Origin: Mameliella sp. CS4
Lineage (GTDB): Bacteria > Pseudomonadota > Alphaproteobacteria > Rhodobacterales > Rhodobacteraceae
NCBI RefSeq assembly: GCF_019392335.1
Contig: NZ_JAHXRQ010000007.1
Span: forward strand, 1-64,000
Direction: 5' to 3'
DNA: 64,000 nt
Position 1 is the first letter of the stretch; each line of letters begins with the position of its first letter. The notes beneath the pieces are model-generated. The model searched no databases and had not been told where the DNA came from. It saw only the letters and a program-made list of their open reading frames with translations. A program made the translations under genes and the position numbers. Of this stretch, positions 1 through 8,294 are shown piece after piece.

Positions 1-138
1 GAGGCCGCCATCTATGACTACCTGCTCCAGCACAACGCCAGCCCGAAACCCTTCACCTGGAGCAAGACCGCCGAGGACATCCTGACCCGGGAACGCCGCG
101 CGCTGGACACCCTCGATGAAATCCGTGGAAACAGGTAG
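1..138 (+). CDS. IS630-family transposase, C-terminal fragment
   Basis: Only the last 45 codons are in the window, in frame from base 1 and ending in TAG at 136-138. The residues HNASPKPFTWSKTAEDIL followed by an arginine-rich helix match the C-terminal tail of IS630-family DDE transposases, where a P-x-P-F-x-W-x-K-[ST]-A-[DE]-x-I-L motif is typical. The catalytic DDE residues lie upstream of the window, so it cannot be said whether the enzyme is intact. The frame does not continue into the RTX gene. Confidence 0.75.
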   Translation, partial: EAAIYDYLLQHNASPKPFTWSKTAEDILTRERRALDTLDEIRGNR

Positions 139-161
139 CAAGCGTCAGACTCGGAACACTA
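1..161 (+). mobile_element. 3' end of an IS630-type insertion sequence
   Basis: The window begins inside a transposase gene that stops at 138. About 20 bases further on, the sequence changes abruptly into an RTX reading frame. The stretch 139-159 (AGCGTCAGACTCGGAACAC within it) has the look of an IS630 terminal repeat, and a TA dinucleotide at 160-161 marks the likely junction, since IS630/Tc1 elements insert at TA. The other end lies outside the window, so the repeat cannot be matched to its partner. The element has removed or displaced the 5' part of the RTX gene that follows. Confidence 0.7.
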
Positions 162-990
162 GAACCCTCATCGTTTAGCCTGCGCAACGCGGGCACGATC
201 ACGGCGCCTGATGGCGCCGCGATCGTTTCGAACAGCGACGCGGACCAGGTGACCAATACCGGTCTGATCTTCGGCTACATAAACCTGTACGGCGCGTCCG
301 TCCGGAAAAGCATCGTGAATACAGGTGAAATCCACGGCACCGTGTCTTTCGGCGCGGCTCCAGGGCCATACGCAACGATGGCTACATCGACGGCGATATG
401 CTGCCGGTCTGGCACCGGAACGGTGACGGGCTGGATCCAGGGCTCTGACACGGGGGACGGGGTGTTCATTGGCGGGACCGTCGGCAGCGTGATCCTGAAC
501 GCGGGCGATGACCGTCTGCGCCTGATCGGCGACGGGGCGGTCGTCGGCGTCATCAGCGGCGACGACACCCTCAACGGAGGGTCGGGCGATGACGTTCTCG
601 AAGGCCGCGCAGGCAATGACATCCTGCGGGGCGGCGCCGGCGCGGACGAACTGGCCGGGGGCGACGGGCGCGATTTCCTGATCGGCGGCGTGGGGGCCGA
701 CAGCTTTGTGTTCCGCAATGTCAATGAGACGGTGGTGGGGGCGAACCGCGACCAGATCATCGATTTCGAACAGGGGCTCGACACCATCGTGCTTGGAAGC
801 CTCGCGCCCGGCGTGCTCGAATTCATCGGCACGGCCCCCTTTCCCCCTCGGGCAATCCGGAACTGCGCCTGATAGAGACCGCCTCCGGCTCGACCATCCT
901 GCAAATCGACCGTCAGGGCGACGGCTCACGGATGCCGAGATCCGGGTGGCCAAAGTCACGGGCCTGACGGCGGACGACTTCGTGCTGTAA
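162..990 (+). pseudogene. Decayed RTX protein, 5' truncated by IS630 and frameshifted
   Basis: This is a remnant of a thirteenth member of the RTX array. It enters in mid beta-helix at 162 (NAGTI, NTGLI and NTGEI repeats) directly after the insertion element, with no start codon of its own. Around 350-430 the helix pattern continues in another frame (RNDGYIDGD). Near 840 one base is lost in the GTAAFAPSGNP segment, moving the rest to another frame, and near 928 a further shift restores the usual ending DDFVL before TAA at 988-990. Only five or six RTX nonapeptides remain, against 16 in most intact genes; the final ones (GRAGND, GGAGAD, GGDGRD, GGVGAD) align with the end of the normal ladder. 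The longest uninterrupted piece is 249-872. Confidence 0.85.
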
Positions 991-1071
991 CCGTCTCCCG
1001 GGCCTCCGCTCCTGTCGATATCGGGACCAAGGCAGCCTCAGCGATAGTATCCGCCGACGCGCCATAATCCC

Positions 1072-1099
1072 TTGGCCGATGGCCCGTAGTGTCTATGCT
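1072..1099 (+). promoter_or_regulatory. Candidate sigma-70-type promoter upstream of the first intact RTX gene
   Basis: TTGGCC (1072-1077) and TATGCT (1094-1099) are separated by 16 nt, each matching four of six consensus bases. It lies 70 nt before the start codon, in the spacer after the pseudogene. The match is weak and rests on position as much as on sequence. Confidence 0.25.
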
Positions 1100-1168
1100 G
1101 AAAAGGTTAACGGCGGGGCGTAAATCGCCCCGGTCCAATCCAACGCCTCTTCAACAGGAATTTTTTTC

Positions 1169-3394
1169 ATGGCCCTCATCATTCGTAACACCGATCAGAC
1201 CACCGGCGACTTCATCGTCAATGGAGACGACTACATCCTGCGCCAAGGTGTGCTGGTCAGCGACCAGAGCTTTGACGCGCTGCGTTTCGCATCCGTCGAT
1301 GGAAGCACCGCCCGGATCGAAGGCAGCCTCTTTGCCGGCGGCGTCGCCGAAGGGCTGCAGATCGACGCCAGTTCCGTTACGGTCAACATCGCCTTCACCG
1401 GCTCGGTCAGCGGCGGCGGTCACGGGCTCCAGATCAGCGGCGAAGGCACCGTGATCAACAATCGCGGAGATATTATGGGCGCGGACTTTGGCGTTTACGT
1501 CATCTCGACCGCGGTCGGCACAAACCTGACCAACTCCGGTTCGATCAGCGGCGGAAACCAGGGCGTTGTGCTGTCAATCGCTGCCGGAGTGACCAACAGC
1601 GGCACCATCAGCGCCACTTTTGACGCGATTTCTTCGACTGGCGGTTTCGCTGCGGCGGGGCACATCATCGACAACAGCGGCACGATCACAGCTCTGGAGC
1701 AGGCCATCGACCTCGAGCTCGGCGGGCACTTCATCACCAACTCGGGAACTCTGACCGGCAGTCTTGCCGCGATCCGGATCGGCGCCGGTGACAACCTGGT
1801 GGCCAACAGCGGCACGATCTCCTCACCTGGAACGACCATCGTCCTGGAAGGCGGTGACAACGAGGCCGTCAATGACGGGCTCATCTCCTCGCGCGTTGGG
1901 GATGGCATCCTGGTCCTGGGGGGCAGGTCCAGCGAAGAGGACGTCATCACCAACAACAACAAGATCACCGTGGGCGGTTCTGGCATCGTGACGGATTCCG
2001 GGATCGCCCGGATCATCAACGCGGGCGAGATCGCCGCGTCCGACATCGGGATCAGCCTGACCGGCGGTGACACGATGGTCACCAACACCGGCAACATCTC
2101 GGCAACGAACGGAGCCGGGATCGCCATCCTGCCCACCACCGGTCAGAGCAGCCTTGTCATCAACGAAGGCAACATCACGGGCCTGGAAGGCGTCTTCATC
2201 ACCTCACCCGATGCAAGCGTCGTGAACCGCGGCACAATCGCGGCCCTGGGCGGCGGTCGCGGGATCACGGTAGACGGCAGCGGCGGCTTGATCGTGAACG
2301 ATGGCGTGGTCATGACCGTCAGCGGGTCCGCCGTGGATCTGACATCCGCCGACGGGCTGGTGATCAACCGCGGAACGCTCTCTGCACCGAACTCGGCAAG
2401 CGCGCCGGTTGTCCTGCTGGACGCGGGCACCGGGAATTTCGTCAGCCTTGTCAACAGCGGCATCGTCGGGAACGGCAGTTTCCTTGGTACCGCCGTTCAG
2501 GGCGACGCGGATGACGCAACGCGCGTCACCAACTCGGGCACGATCTTTGGCAACCTGAATTTCGGCACCGGCAATGACCGGGTGGTGAATTCCGGTCTCA
2601 TCAACGGCATCGTGACGCTGGGCGACGGCAACGATTTTCTGCGCGCCGTCGAATTCGGCGAGATTGTCGGCGGGGTCTTTGGCGGAAATGACAGCGATAC
2701 CCTGATCGGCGCCAACGGCACCGACGTCTTCGATGGCGGCGCCGGCGACGACCTGCTGGTGGGTCACGGCGGCGACGACGAACTGTCGGGCAGTGGCGGC
2801 AACGACAATATCCAGGGCAACGCGGGCGACGACATCCTGTCGGGCGGCACCGACAACGACACGATCTCGGGCGGTTCCGGCGACGATCAGATCTTTGGCG
2901 GCACCGGCGCCAATATCCTGGTGGGCCAGGACGGCGCGGATACAATCAACGGCGGGGATCAAAACGACACGATGGATGGCGGTGCGGGCAACGACATCCT
3001 CGAAGGCGGCCTCGGCAACGACATCCTGCGCGGTCGCCTGGGCGAGGACGAACTGGCCGGCGGATTGGGCCGCGATTTCCTGACCGGCGGCGAAGGCGCC
3101 GACCTCTTTGTGTTCCGCTCCCTGTCCGAAACCGTGGTGGGCGCCAACCGCGACCAGATCCTCGACTTCGAGAAAGGTGTGGACACCATCGTCGTCGCGG
3201 GCCTCTCGCCCGGCGTGTTCGAATTCCGGGCCTTGGGCAGCTTCTCGGTCTCGGGCAACCCCGAGTTGCGGGCGATCACCACGGCGACCGGCTCGACCAT
3301 CGTGCAGCTGGACGCCGATGGCGATGGCATTGCCGATGCCGAGATCCGGGTGGCCAATGTCACCGGCCTGACGGCGGATGACTTCGTCCTGTAG
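1169..3394 (+). CDS. RTX protein 1 (type B N-terminus, longest beta-helix)
   Basis: A 741-residue protein, the largest of the array, probably exported by type I secretion: it has no N-terminal signal peptide, and its C-terminus has the RTX plus serralysin-C-like form. Residues 1 to about 498 hold roughly 17 N-x-G-x-I repeats (NSGSI, NSGTI, NTGNI, NRGTI), read as a parallel beta-helix. About 499-643 are 16 RTX nonapeptides of the GGxGxDxUx kind, which fold as a calcium-bound beta-roll. The last 95 or so residues contain RDQILDFEKGVD, a D-x-D-x-D-G loop and the terminal DDFVL. The opening (NGDDYILRQGVLVS) defines the type B N-terminus. The start is supported by AGGA at 1156-1159. Rung 4 reads GHGGDD where most paralogues have GRGGDD, and rung 9 ends GAN, losing its aspartate. 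Ligand and role are unknown; adhesin or surface-layer use is only a guess. Confidence 0.9.
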   Translation: MALIIRNTDQTTGDFIVNGDDYILRQGVLVSDQSFDALRFASVDGSTARIEGSLFAGGVAEGLQIDASSVTVNIAFTGSVSGGGHGLQISGEGTVINNRGDIMGADFGVYVISTAVGTNLTNSGSISGGNQGVVLSIAAGVTNSGTISATFDAISSTGGFAAAGHIIDNSGTITALEQAIDLELGGHFITNSGTLTGSLAAIRIGAGDNLVANSGTISSPGTTIVLEGGDNEAVNDGLISSRVGDGILVLGGRSSEEDVITNNNKITVGGSGIVTDSGIARIINAGEIAASDIGISLTGGDTMVTNTGNISATNGAGIAILPTTGQSSLVINEGNITGLEGVFITSPDASVVNRGTIAALGGGRGITVDGSGGLIVNDGVVMTVSGSAVDLTSADGLVINRGTLSAPNSASAPVVLLDAGTGNFVSLVNSGIVGNGSFLGTAVQGDADDATRVTNSGTIFGNLNFGTGNDRVVNSGLINGIVTLGDGNDFLRAVEFGEIVGGVFGGNDSDTLIGANGTDVFDGGAGDDLLVGHGGDDELSGSGGNDNIQGNAGDDILSGGTDNDTISGGSGDDQIFGGTGANILVGQDGADTINGGDQNDTMDGGAGNDILEGGLGNDILRGRLGEDELAGGLGRDFLTGGEGADLFVFRSLSETVVGANRDQILDFEKGVDTIVVAGLSPGVFEFRALGSFSVSGNPELRAITTATGSTIVQLDADGDGIADAEIRVANVTGLTADDFVL

Positions 3395-3524
3395 GTCCGA
3401 ACCCGCCACACCGGCACGAAAACTGTTGACGCCAAGACAGTCCGCGCTGACAATTCGCGCCGGGACACGTCCCTTTTATGACTCAATTTATCTTTTCACA
3501 CCTTGACCCCAGGAGACTTGAACC

Positions 3525-5096
3525 ATGGCATCTTTCGGACTTGGCGCATTTTCGACCACCGCACGTACCCTCGTCGGCAGCGAATCCGGTTGTCTCGACC
3601 GCGACGGAACGCTCTACATCAGCGGCAGCGACGCGATCGAGGCCACAGCAGGCACCAACTGGCTGACCAACCACGGTGCCATCTATGCCTATGGCGGCGG
3701 CTTTGCGGCCATCGACGCAGGCGGCAGCGTCTTTGAGATGTTCAACGGCAAAGACGGCAGCATCGACGCCGAAAACCCGACCGGCGGTACCATCGACATC
3801 GACGTGAGCACCCTGGCCAATGTCGTCAATCACGGCACCATCCATTCGATGAACAGTGATGCGATCAACTTTCAGGACAGCGACGGCGCGGCCCGGTTCA
3901 ACCTGGTCAATACCGGCAGCATCACCAGCAACGACGGTGACGCCGTGGATGCCGACACCGGCGACACCTACATGTACCTCAGCAATTCCGGGTTCATCTC
4001 GGGCGAAGCAAATGGCCTGACGCTGACGTCGGACAGCACGAATACAAACAACCACGTCCTGAACAACACCGGGACCATCGAGGCGCTTGAGGGGGTGGCT
4101 GTGTCCTTCTCCCTTGGCAACACCGGCGGTTTCCAGGTCAGCAACTCGGGCACGATCTCCGGCTGGTTCGGCGGGCTTTCAACCTCGCGGGACACCGATG
4201 TGCGCGTGCTGAACTCCGGCCTGATCGAGGTACGCGGCGGCTTCGCCAGCGTTTTCGCCATCGACCTTGACGGCGGCGATGACGTTGTCCGCAACACCGG
4301 CACGATCCAGGGCAACGTTGATCTGAGTGCGGGCGACGATTACCTCGACAACAACGGCGGCGTGATCAACGGCACCGTCGATGCCGGCTCGGGCAGCGAC
4401 ACCCTGGCCGGCGGCGATCTTTCCGACGACTTTGCCGGCGGTGCCGGCGCGGACACCATCGTAGGACGCGGCGGTGACGACCTGCTGAACGGCGACGGCG
4501 GCGATGATTTCATCCTTGGCGGCGCGGGCAACGACGACATCGACGCGGGCGCGGACAACGACACCGTGAACGGCAACGCCGGGGACGACTCGATCTACGG
4601 CGAGGGGGGCAATGACCTGCTGGTCGGCCAGGATGGCAGCGACTACCTCGACGGTAGCGAAGGCCTGGACACCATGGACGGCGGCAATGGCGATGACATT
4701 CTGGAGGGCGGCAACGACAACGACATCCTGCGCGGCCGCGCGGGCGAGGATGATCTGGCGGGCGGCCTGGGGCGCGACTTCCTGACCGGCGGTCAGGATG
4801 CGGACACCTTCGTCTTCCGCAGCCTCGCCGAGACCGTGGTCGGCGCAAACCGTGACCAGATCCTCGACTTCGAACAGGGGGTGGACCTGATCACCGTGGC
4901 GGGGCTCAGCCCGGGTGTGTTCGAGTTCCGCGGGACCGCCGCCTTCGATCCTTCGGGCAACCCCGAGTTGCGGCTGTTCGAGACCCCCACCGGCTCGACC
5001 ATCGTTCAGATCGACGCCGATGGCGACGGCACCCAGGACGCCGAGATCCGCGTGGCCAATGTCACCGGCCTGACGGCGGACGACTTCGTGCTCTGA
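3525..5096 (+). CDS. RTX protein 2 (type A N-terminus)
   Basis: 523 residues. The type A opening (TTARTLVGSE, then DGTLYISGSDAI) is followed by nine N-x-G-x-I helix repeats up to about residue 280. Sixteen RTX rungs follow, from AGSGSD to GGQDAD, including GRGGDD as rung 4, GQDGSD as rung 10 and GRAGED as rung 14. The C-terminal block ends DDFVL. AGGAG at 3511-3515 sits nine bases before the ATG. The pre-ladder sequence LDNNGGVINGTV is shared almost exactly with RTX protein 4, so these two may be closest relatives. A single cysteine near residue 24 is unusual for the array. A stable hairpin lies just downstream. Confidence 0.9.
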   Translation: MASFGLGAFSTTARTLVGSESGCLDRDGTLYISGSDAIEATAGTNWLTNHGAIYAYGGGFAAIDAGGSVFEMFNGKDGSIDAENPTGGTIDIDVSTLANVVNHGTIHSMNSDAINFQDSDGAARFNLVNTGSITSNDGDAVDADTGDTYMYLSNSGFISGEANGLTLTSDSTNTNNHVLNNTGTIEALEGVAVSFSLGNTGGFQVSNSGTISGWFGGLSTSRDTDVRVLNSGLIEVRGGFASVFAIDLDGGDDVVRNTGTIQGNVDLSAGDDYLDNNGGVINGTVDAGSGSDTLAGGDLSDDFAGGAGADTIVGRGGDDLLNGDGGDDFILGGAGNDDIDAGADNDTVNGNAGDDSIYGEGGNDLLVGQDGSDYLDGSEGLDTMDGGNGDDILEGGNDNDILRGRAGEDDLAGGLGRDFLTGGQDADTFVFRSLAETVVGANRDQILDFEQGVDLITVAGLSPGVFEFRGTAAFDPSGNPELRLFETPTGSTIVQIDADGDGTQDAEIRVANVTGLTADDFVL

Positions 5097-5126
5097 GGCC
5101 AGCCACGCAACTGCCAAATCGTCCCC

Positions 5127-5151
5127 GAGGGGCCGCCATTGGCGGCCCCTC
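5127..5151 (+). terminator. Hairpin after RTX gene 2
   Basis: An 11-bp perfect stem (GAGGGGCCGCC, loop ATT, GGCGGCCCCTC) lies 31 nt after the stop codon. It is not followed by a T run, so it may be a weak terminator, a transcript-stabilising hairpin or a REP-like element. It is the strongest hairpin noticed in the array spacers. Confidence 0.4.
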
Positions 5152-5220
5152 TCCAAATGTCATGGCGCAATACGCGCCCGCCGCCACTGGAACCCGATCT
5201 GAACAGAAAGGAACCACATC

Positions 5221-6636
5221 ATGGCATTTGAACTGATCAACACGGACACCGCGGCCCTGTACACTGTTGACGACTTCGACGTCGTGACCCTTCTCGAAGG
5301 TGTGGTTCTGTCGTCCGCCGGCCGCGCCATGCAGGGAAACCCGGGTGGGGATACCGAACTGTCTTCGGTGACGGTCAACGTTCTGGGCACCATTGTCGCC
5401 GAGGATGACGGGATCAACTTCTATACCGGAATCGCCACCGTCGTTCTTCCCTCCGTCATTGTCGGGGCCAATGGCGCCATCTTTTCGTCCGCTCAGGGCA
5501 TCATCATGTCAACGGCATCCGACCTGGTCATCGAGAACCACGGCCTGGTTTCCGCCAAGCAACAGGCCCTGGTGTTCCAGGAATTGGCTGGCGCCAACAG
5601 GATCACCAACACCGGCATCCTCAGCTCGCAAAGGGGCTCGGCCATCGAGGAGATCAACGGCGGCGGCATCCTGCACCTGTATAACAGCGGTCAGATCACC
5701 GGCGCGGGCAGTTTGATCGACCCTGTTATCGACGTCGACGCACAACTGTCGCTGGTCAATGTCGGTACGATCTCGGGCGTCGGGGATCTGGCGATCCATA
5801 CGGGCACTCCCGCCGAGTCCATCCAGAACGCCGGTGTCATCCAGGGCGATGTCCGCCTGAACGCTGGCAATGACCGCGTCGTCAACACGGGTCAGATCCT
5901 GGGCAATGTCGACATGGGCACCGACGACGACACCTATGTCGGCAGTGGCGCCGGGCTGGTGTCCGGGTCGGTGAACGGCAGCGCGGGCAACGACACGCTC
6001 ATCGGCGGTGACGCCGCCGACAACCTGGATGGCGGCGCGAACGATGACCGCCTCATCGGACGCGCCGGCGACGATCTCCTGACCGGCAGTGATGGCAACG
6101 ACACTGCCAGCGGCGGATCCGGCAATGACGAGGTCATGGGCGGCATCGGCGACGATATCGTGGTTGGCCAATCCGGGAACGACACGCTCGACGGAGGCAA
6201 CGACAACGACACGATGGACGGCGGCGCGGGTGACGACATCCTCGAAGGTGGCGCGGGCAACGACATCCTGCGCGGTCGCGCGGGTGAGGACGAGCTGGCG
6301 GGCGGCGAGGGTCGCGATTTCCTGACCGGCGGACAGGATGCGGATTTCTTCGTCTTCCGGGCGCTGGCCGAAACGCCCGTCGGCGCCAACCGCGACCAGA
6401 TCCTCGATTTCGAACAGGGCGTTGATCTGATCTCTGTCGCGGGGCTTTCCCCGGGCGTCTTCGAGTTCCGCGGCACGGGCGCTTTCGCCCCCTCCGGCAA
6501 CCCCGAACTGCGGCTTTTCGAGACGCCCACGGGATCGACCATCGTGCAGCTGGACGCCGATGGCGACGGCGCGGCGGATGCGGAAATCCGCGTGGCGGGT
6601 GTCACTGGGCTGGTGGCAGAGGATTTCGTTTTGTAA
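5221..6636 (+). CDS. RTX protein 3 (type B, shortened 14-rung ladder)
   Basis: 471 residues. The type B start (VDDFDVVTLLEGVVLSS) is followed by a helix domain to about residue 246 with six clear N-x-G-x-I repeats (NHGLV, NTGIL, NSGQI, NVGTI, NAGVI, NTGQI). The ladder has only 14 rungs: three units instead of five separate the GRAGDD rung from the GQSGND rung, while the seven rungs from GQ to the end are the same as in every paralogue. One C-terminal position that is ETVVG elsewhere is ETPVG here, and the usual TADDFVL reads VAEDFVL. The ribosome site AAGGAA at 5208-5213 supports the start. Confidence 0.9.
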   Translation: MAFELINTDTAALYTVDDFDVVTLLEGVVLSSAGRAMQGNPGGDTELSSVTVNVLGTIVAEDDGINFYTGIATVVLPSVIVGANGAIFSSAQGIIMSTASDLVIENHGLVSAKQQALVFQELAGANRITNTGILSSQRGSAIEEINGGGILHLYNSGQITGAGSLIDPVIDVDAQLSLVNVGTISGVGDLAIHTGTPAESIQNAGVIQGDVRLNAGNDRVVNTGQILGNVDMGTDDDTYVGSGAGLVSGSVNGSAGNDTLIGGDAADNLDGGANDDRLIGRAGDDLLTGSDGNDTASGGSGNDEVMGGIGDDIVVGQSGNDTLDGGNDNDTMDGGAGDDILEGGAGNDILRGRAGEDELAGGEGRDFLTGGQDADFFVFRALAETPVGANRDQILDFEQGVDLISVAGLSPGVFEFRGTGAFAPSGNPELRLFETPTGSTIVQLDADGDGAADAEIRVAGVTGLVAEDFVL

Positions 6637-6807
6637 AAACTCGGGCATGATCCGTAGGGGTGCCCTGTGGGATTGCCCCCCGCTTTACCTACGGAGGCTG
6701 GCGCGAACCCGGCCTTCAGGACGGTGGCGAACAAGCGTTCGATTGCCTGATCCAAACCGGCCCTCCGTGCGCACGGGGCGGCCCCGAACCAAAAAAGGAT
6801 TTTTCAA

Positions 6808-8217
6808 ATGGCTGATTTTACTCTTACCGGTCATTCGACCACGGCGCAGACCATGACCGGCTATGATACCGGCATCCTCACCGATGCCGATGCCAACCTC
6901 GTGGTCAACGGCGATGCCATCACGTCCACCGGCGATGGCAACAGTCTGAGCATCAATGGTTCCGTGATCGCGTATTCTTCTAGCACCCACAACGCCGTCG
7001 ATCACGATGGCAACACGTTTTTTGCCTATGTCGGTCCTTCGGGCTATGTGAACTCGCTCGAAGGTGATGCGTTCGACTTGAAGGGAACGTATACGATGCG
7101 GGTGCACAACACTGGCACGATCCTGTCCGCTTTTGACGCAATCGACGTCCGCCAAACGGACGGGGCCGCCCCGATCAAGATCGTGAACAGCGGTACGATC
7201 ATCGGCGGCTCTGACGGGCTTGTTCTGGATTCCGGGTCGGCCAAGGTCACGATCGTCAACTCGGGCACAATCGAGGGCGACGCGTCCGGGATCTTTTCGA
7301 ACTTCTTCACCGGTAGTACAGGCACAACCGTTTTGCGCAACAGCGGCACGATCTCAGGCGGTAGCGGCATGTCCTACACGACCGAGACCGGGTCTGGTGT
7401 CGATCGCATCTTCAACAGCGGCATCATGAACGGCGATGTCAAGATGGGCGACGGCAACGACCGGCTGGACAACAACGGCGGCGTGATCAATGGCACCGTC
7501 CTTGCCGGAACCGGCAACGACACCTTGGCCGGCGGCGAGAACACGGATGATTTCAGCGGCGGCGCCGATGCCGACACCATCGTCGGACGCGGCGGCGACG
7601 ACCTGCTGAACGGCGACAGCGGAGACGATTACATCCTCGGCGGCGCGGGCAATGACGACATCGACGCGGGTGACGACAATGACACGGTGAACGCCAACGC
7701 CGGCGACGACTCGATCTATGGCGAGGGCGGCAACGACCTGCTGGTGGGACAGGACGGATCCGACCTGCTCGACGGAGGCAACGACAACGACACGATGGAC
7801 GGCGGCGATGGTGACGACATCCTCGAAGGCGGCTATGGCAACGACATCCTGCGCGGCCGCGCGGGTGAGGACGAGCTGGCCGGTGGCCCTGGCCGGGACT
7901 TCCTGACCGGGGGACAGGACGTGGATGCCTTCGTCTTCCGCAGTGCGTCGGAAACCGTGGTCGGCGCGAACCGCGACCAGATCCTCGACTTCGAACAGGG
8001 CGTGGACAGCATCGTCGTCGCGGGCCTGTCTCCGGGTGTCTTCGAGTTCCGCGGCACGGCGGCTTTCGCCCCCTCGGGCAACCCCGAACTGCGCCTGTTC
8101 GAGACGCCCACCGGATCGACCATCGTGCAGCTCGACGTGGACGGCGACGGCACCCAGGACGCAGAAATCCGCGTTGCCGGTGTCACAGGTCTGACAGCGG
8201 ATGATTTCGTGTTGTAA
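6808..8217 (+). CDS. RTX protein 4 (type A)
   Basis: 469 residues. The type A opening (STTAQTMTGYDTGIL) carries the VGPSGYV motif near residue 75 that recurs in most type A members. Six helix repeats lead to LDNNGGVINGTV, as in RTX protein 2. The ladder has 16 rungs. The last is GGQDVD rather than GGQDAD, and rung 15 is GGPGRD, the only proline in that position. The C-terminal block is otherwise standard and ends TADDFVL. AAGGA at 6795-6799 is spaced eight bases from the ATG. The 171-nt spacer before it is among the longest in the array and could hold a promoter, but none is clear. Confidence 0.9.
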   Translation: MADFTLTGHSTTAQTMTGYDTGILTDADANLVVNGDAITSTGDGNSLSINGSVIAYSSSTHNAVDHDGNTFFAYVGPSGYVNSLEGDAFDLKGTYTMRVHNTGTILSAFDAIDVRQTDGAAPIKIVNSGTIIGGSDGLVLDSGSAKVTIVNSGTIEGDASGIFSNFFTGSTGTTVLRNSGTISGGSGMSYTTETGSGVDRIFNSGIMNGDVKMGDGNDRLDNNGGVINGTVLAGTGNDTLAGGENTDDFSGGADADTIVGRGGDDLLNGDSGDDYILGGAGNDDIDAGDDNDTVNANAGDDSIYGEGGNDLLVGQDGSDLLDGGNDNDTMDGGDGDDILEGGYGNDILRGRAGEDELAGGPGRDFLTGGQDVDAFVFRSASETVVGANRDQILDFEQGVDSIVVAGLSPGVFEFRGTAAFAPSGNPELRLFETPTGSTIVQLDVDGDGTQDAEIRVAGVTGLTADDFVL

Positions 8218-8294
8218 TTCTTTGCACGATTGAAACGCATCCCTTTATTCCACAGCCAATATTTTCCTACCCTGATATAGAGAAAGAGTTTCTC

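Noticed and set aside
2700-3120. Short regular repeats in the RTX ladders considered as a CRISPR array
   Set aside because: The 27-nt period is the nonapeptide coding unit, there are no unique spacers, and the frame stays open throughout.
2204-5156. Long open frames on the - strand opposite the RTX genes (for example 2204-3409 and 4179-5156)
   Set aside because: They recur antisense to the same ladder and C-terminal DNA in every copy and have Val/Ala/Ile-rich sequences with no ribosome site. They are a result of the GC-rich codon pattern of the RTX repeats.
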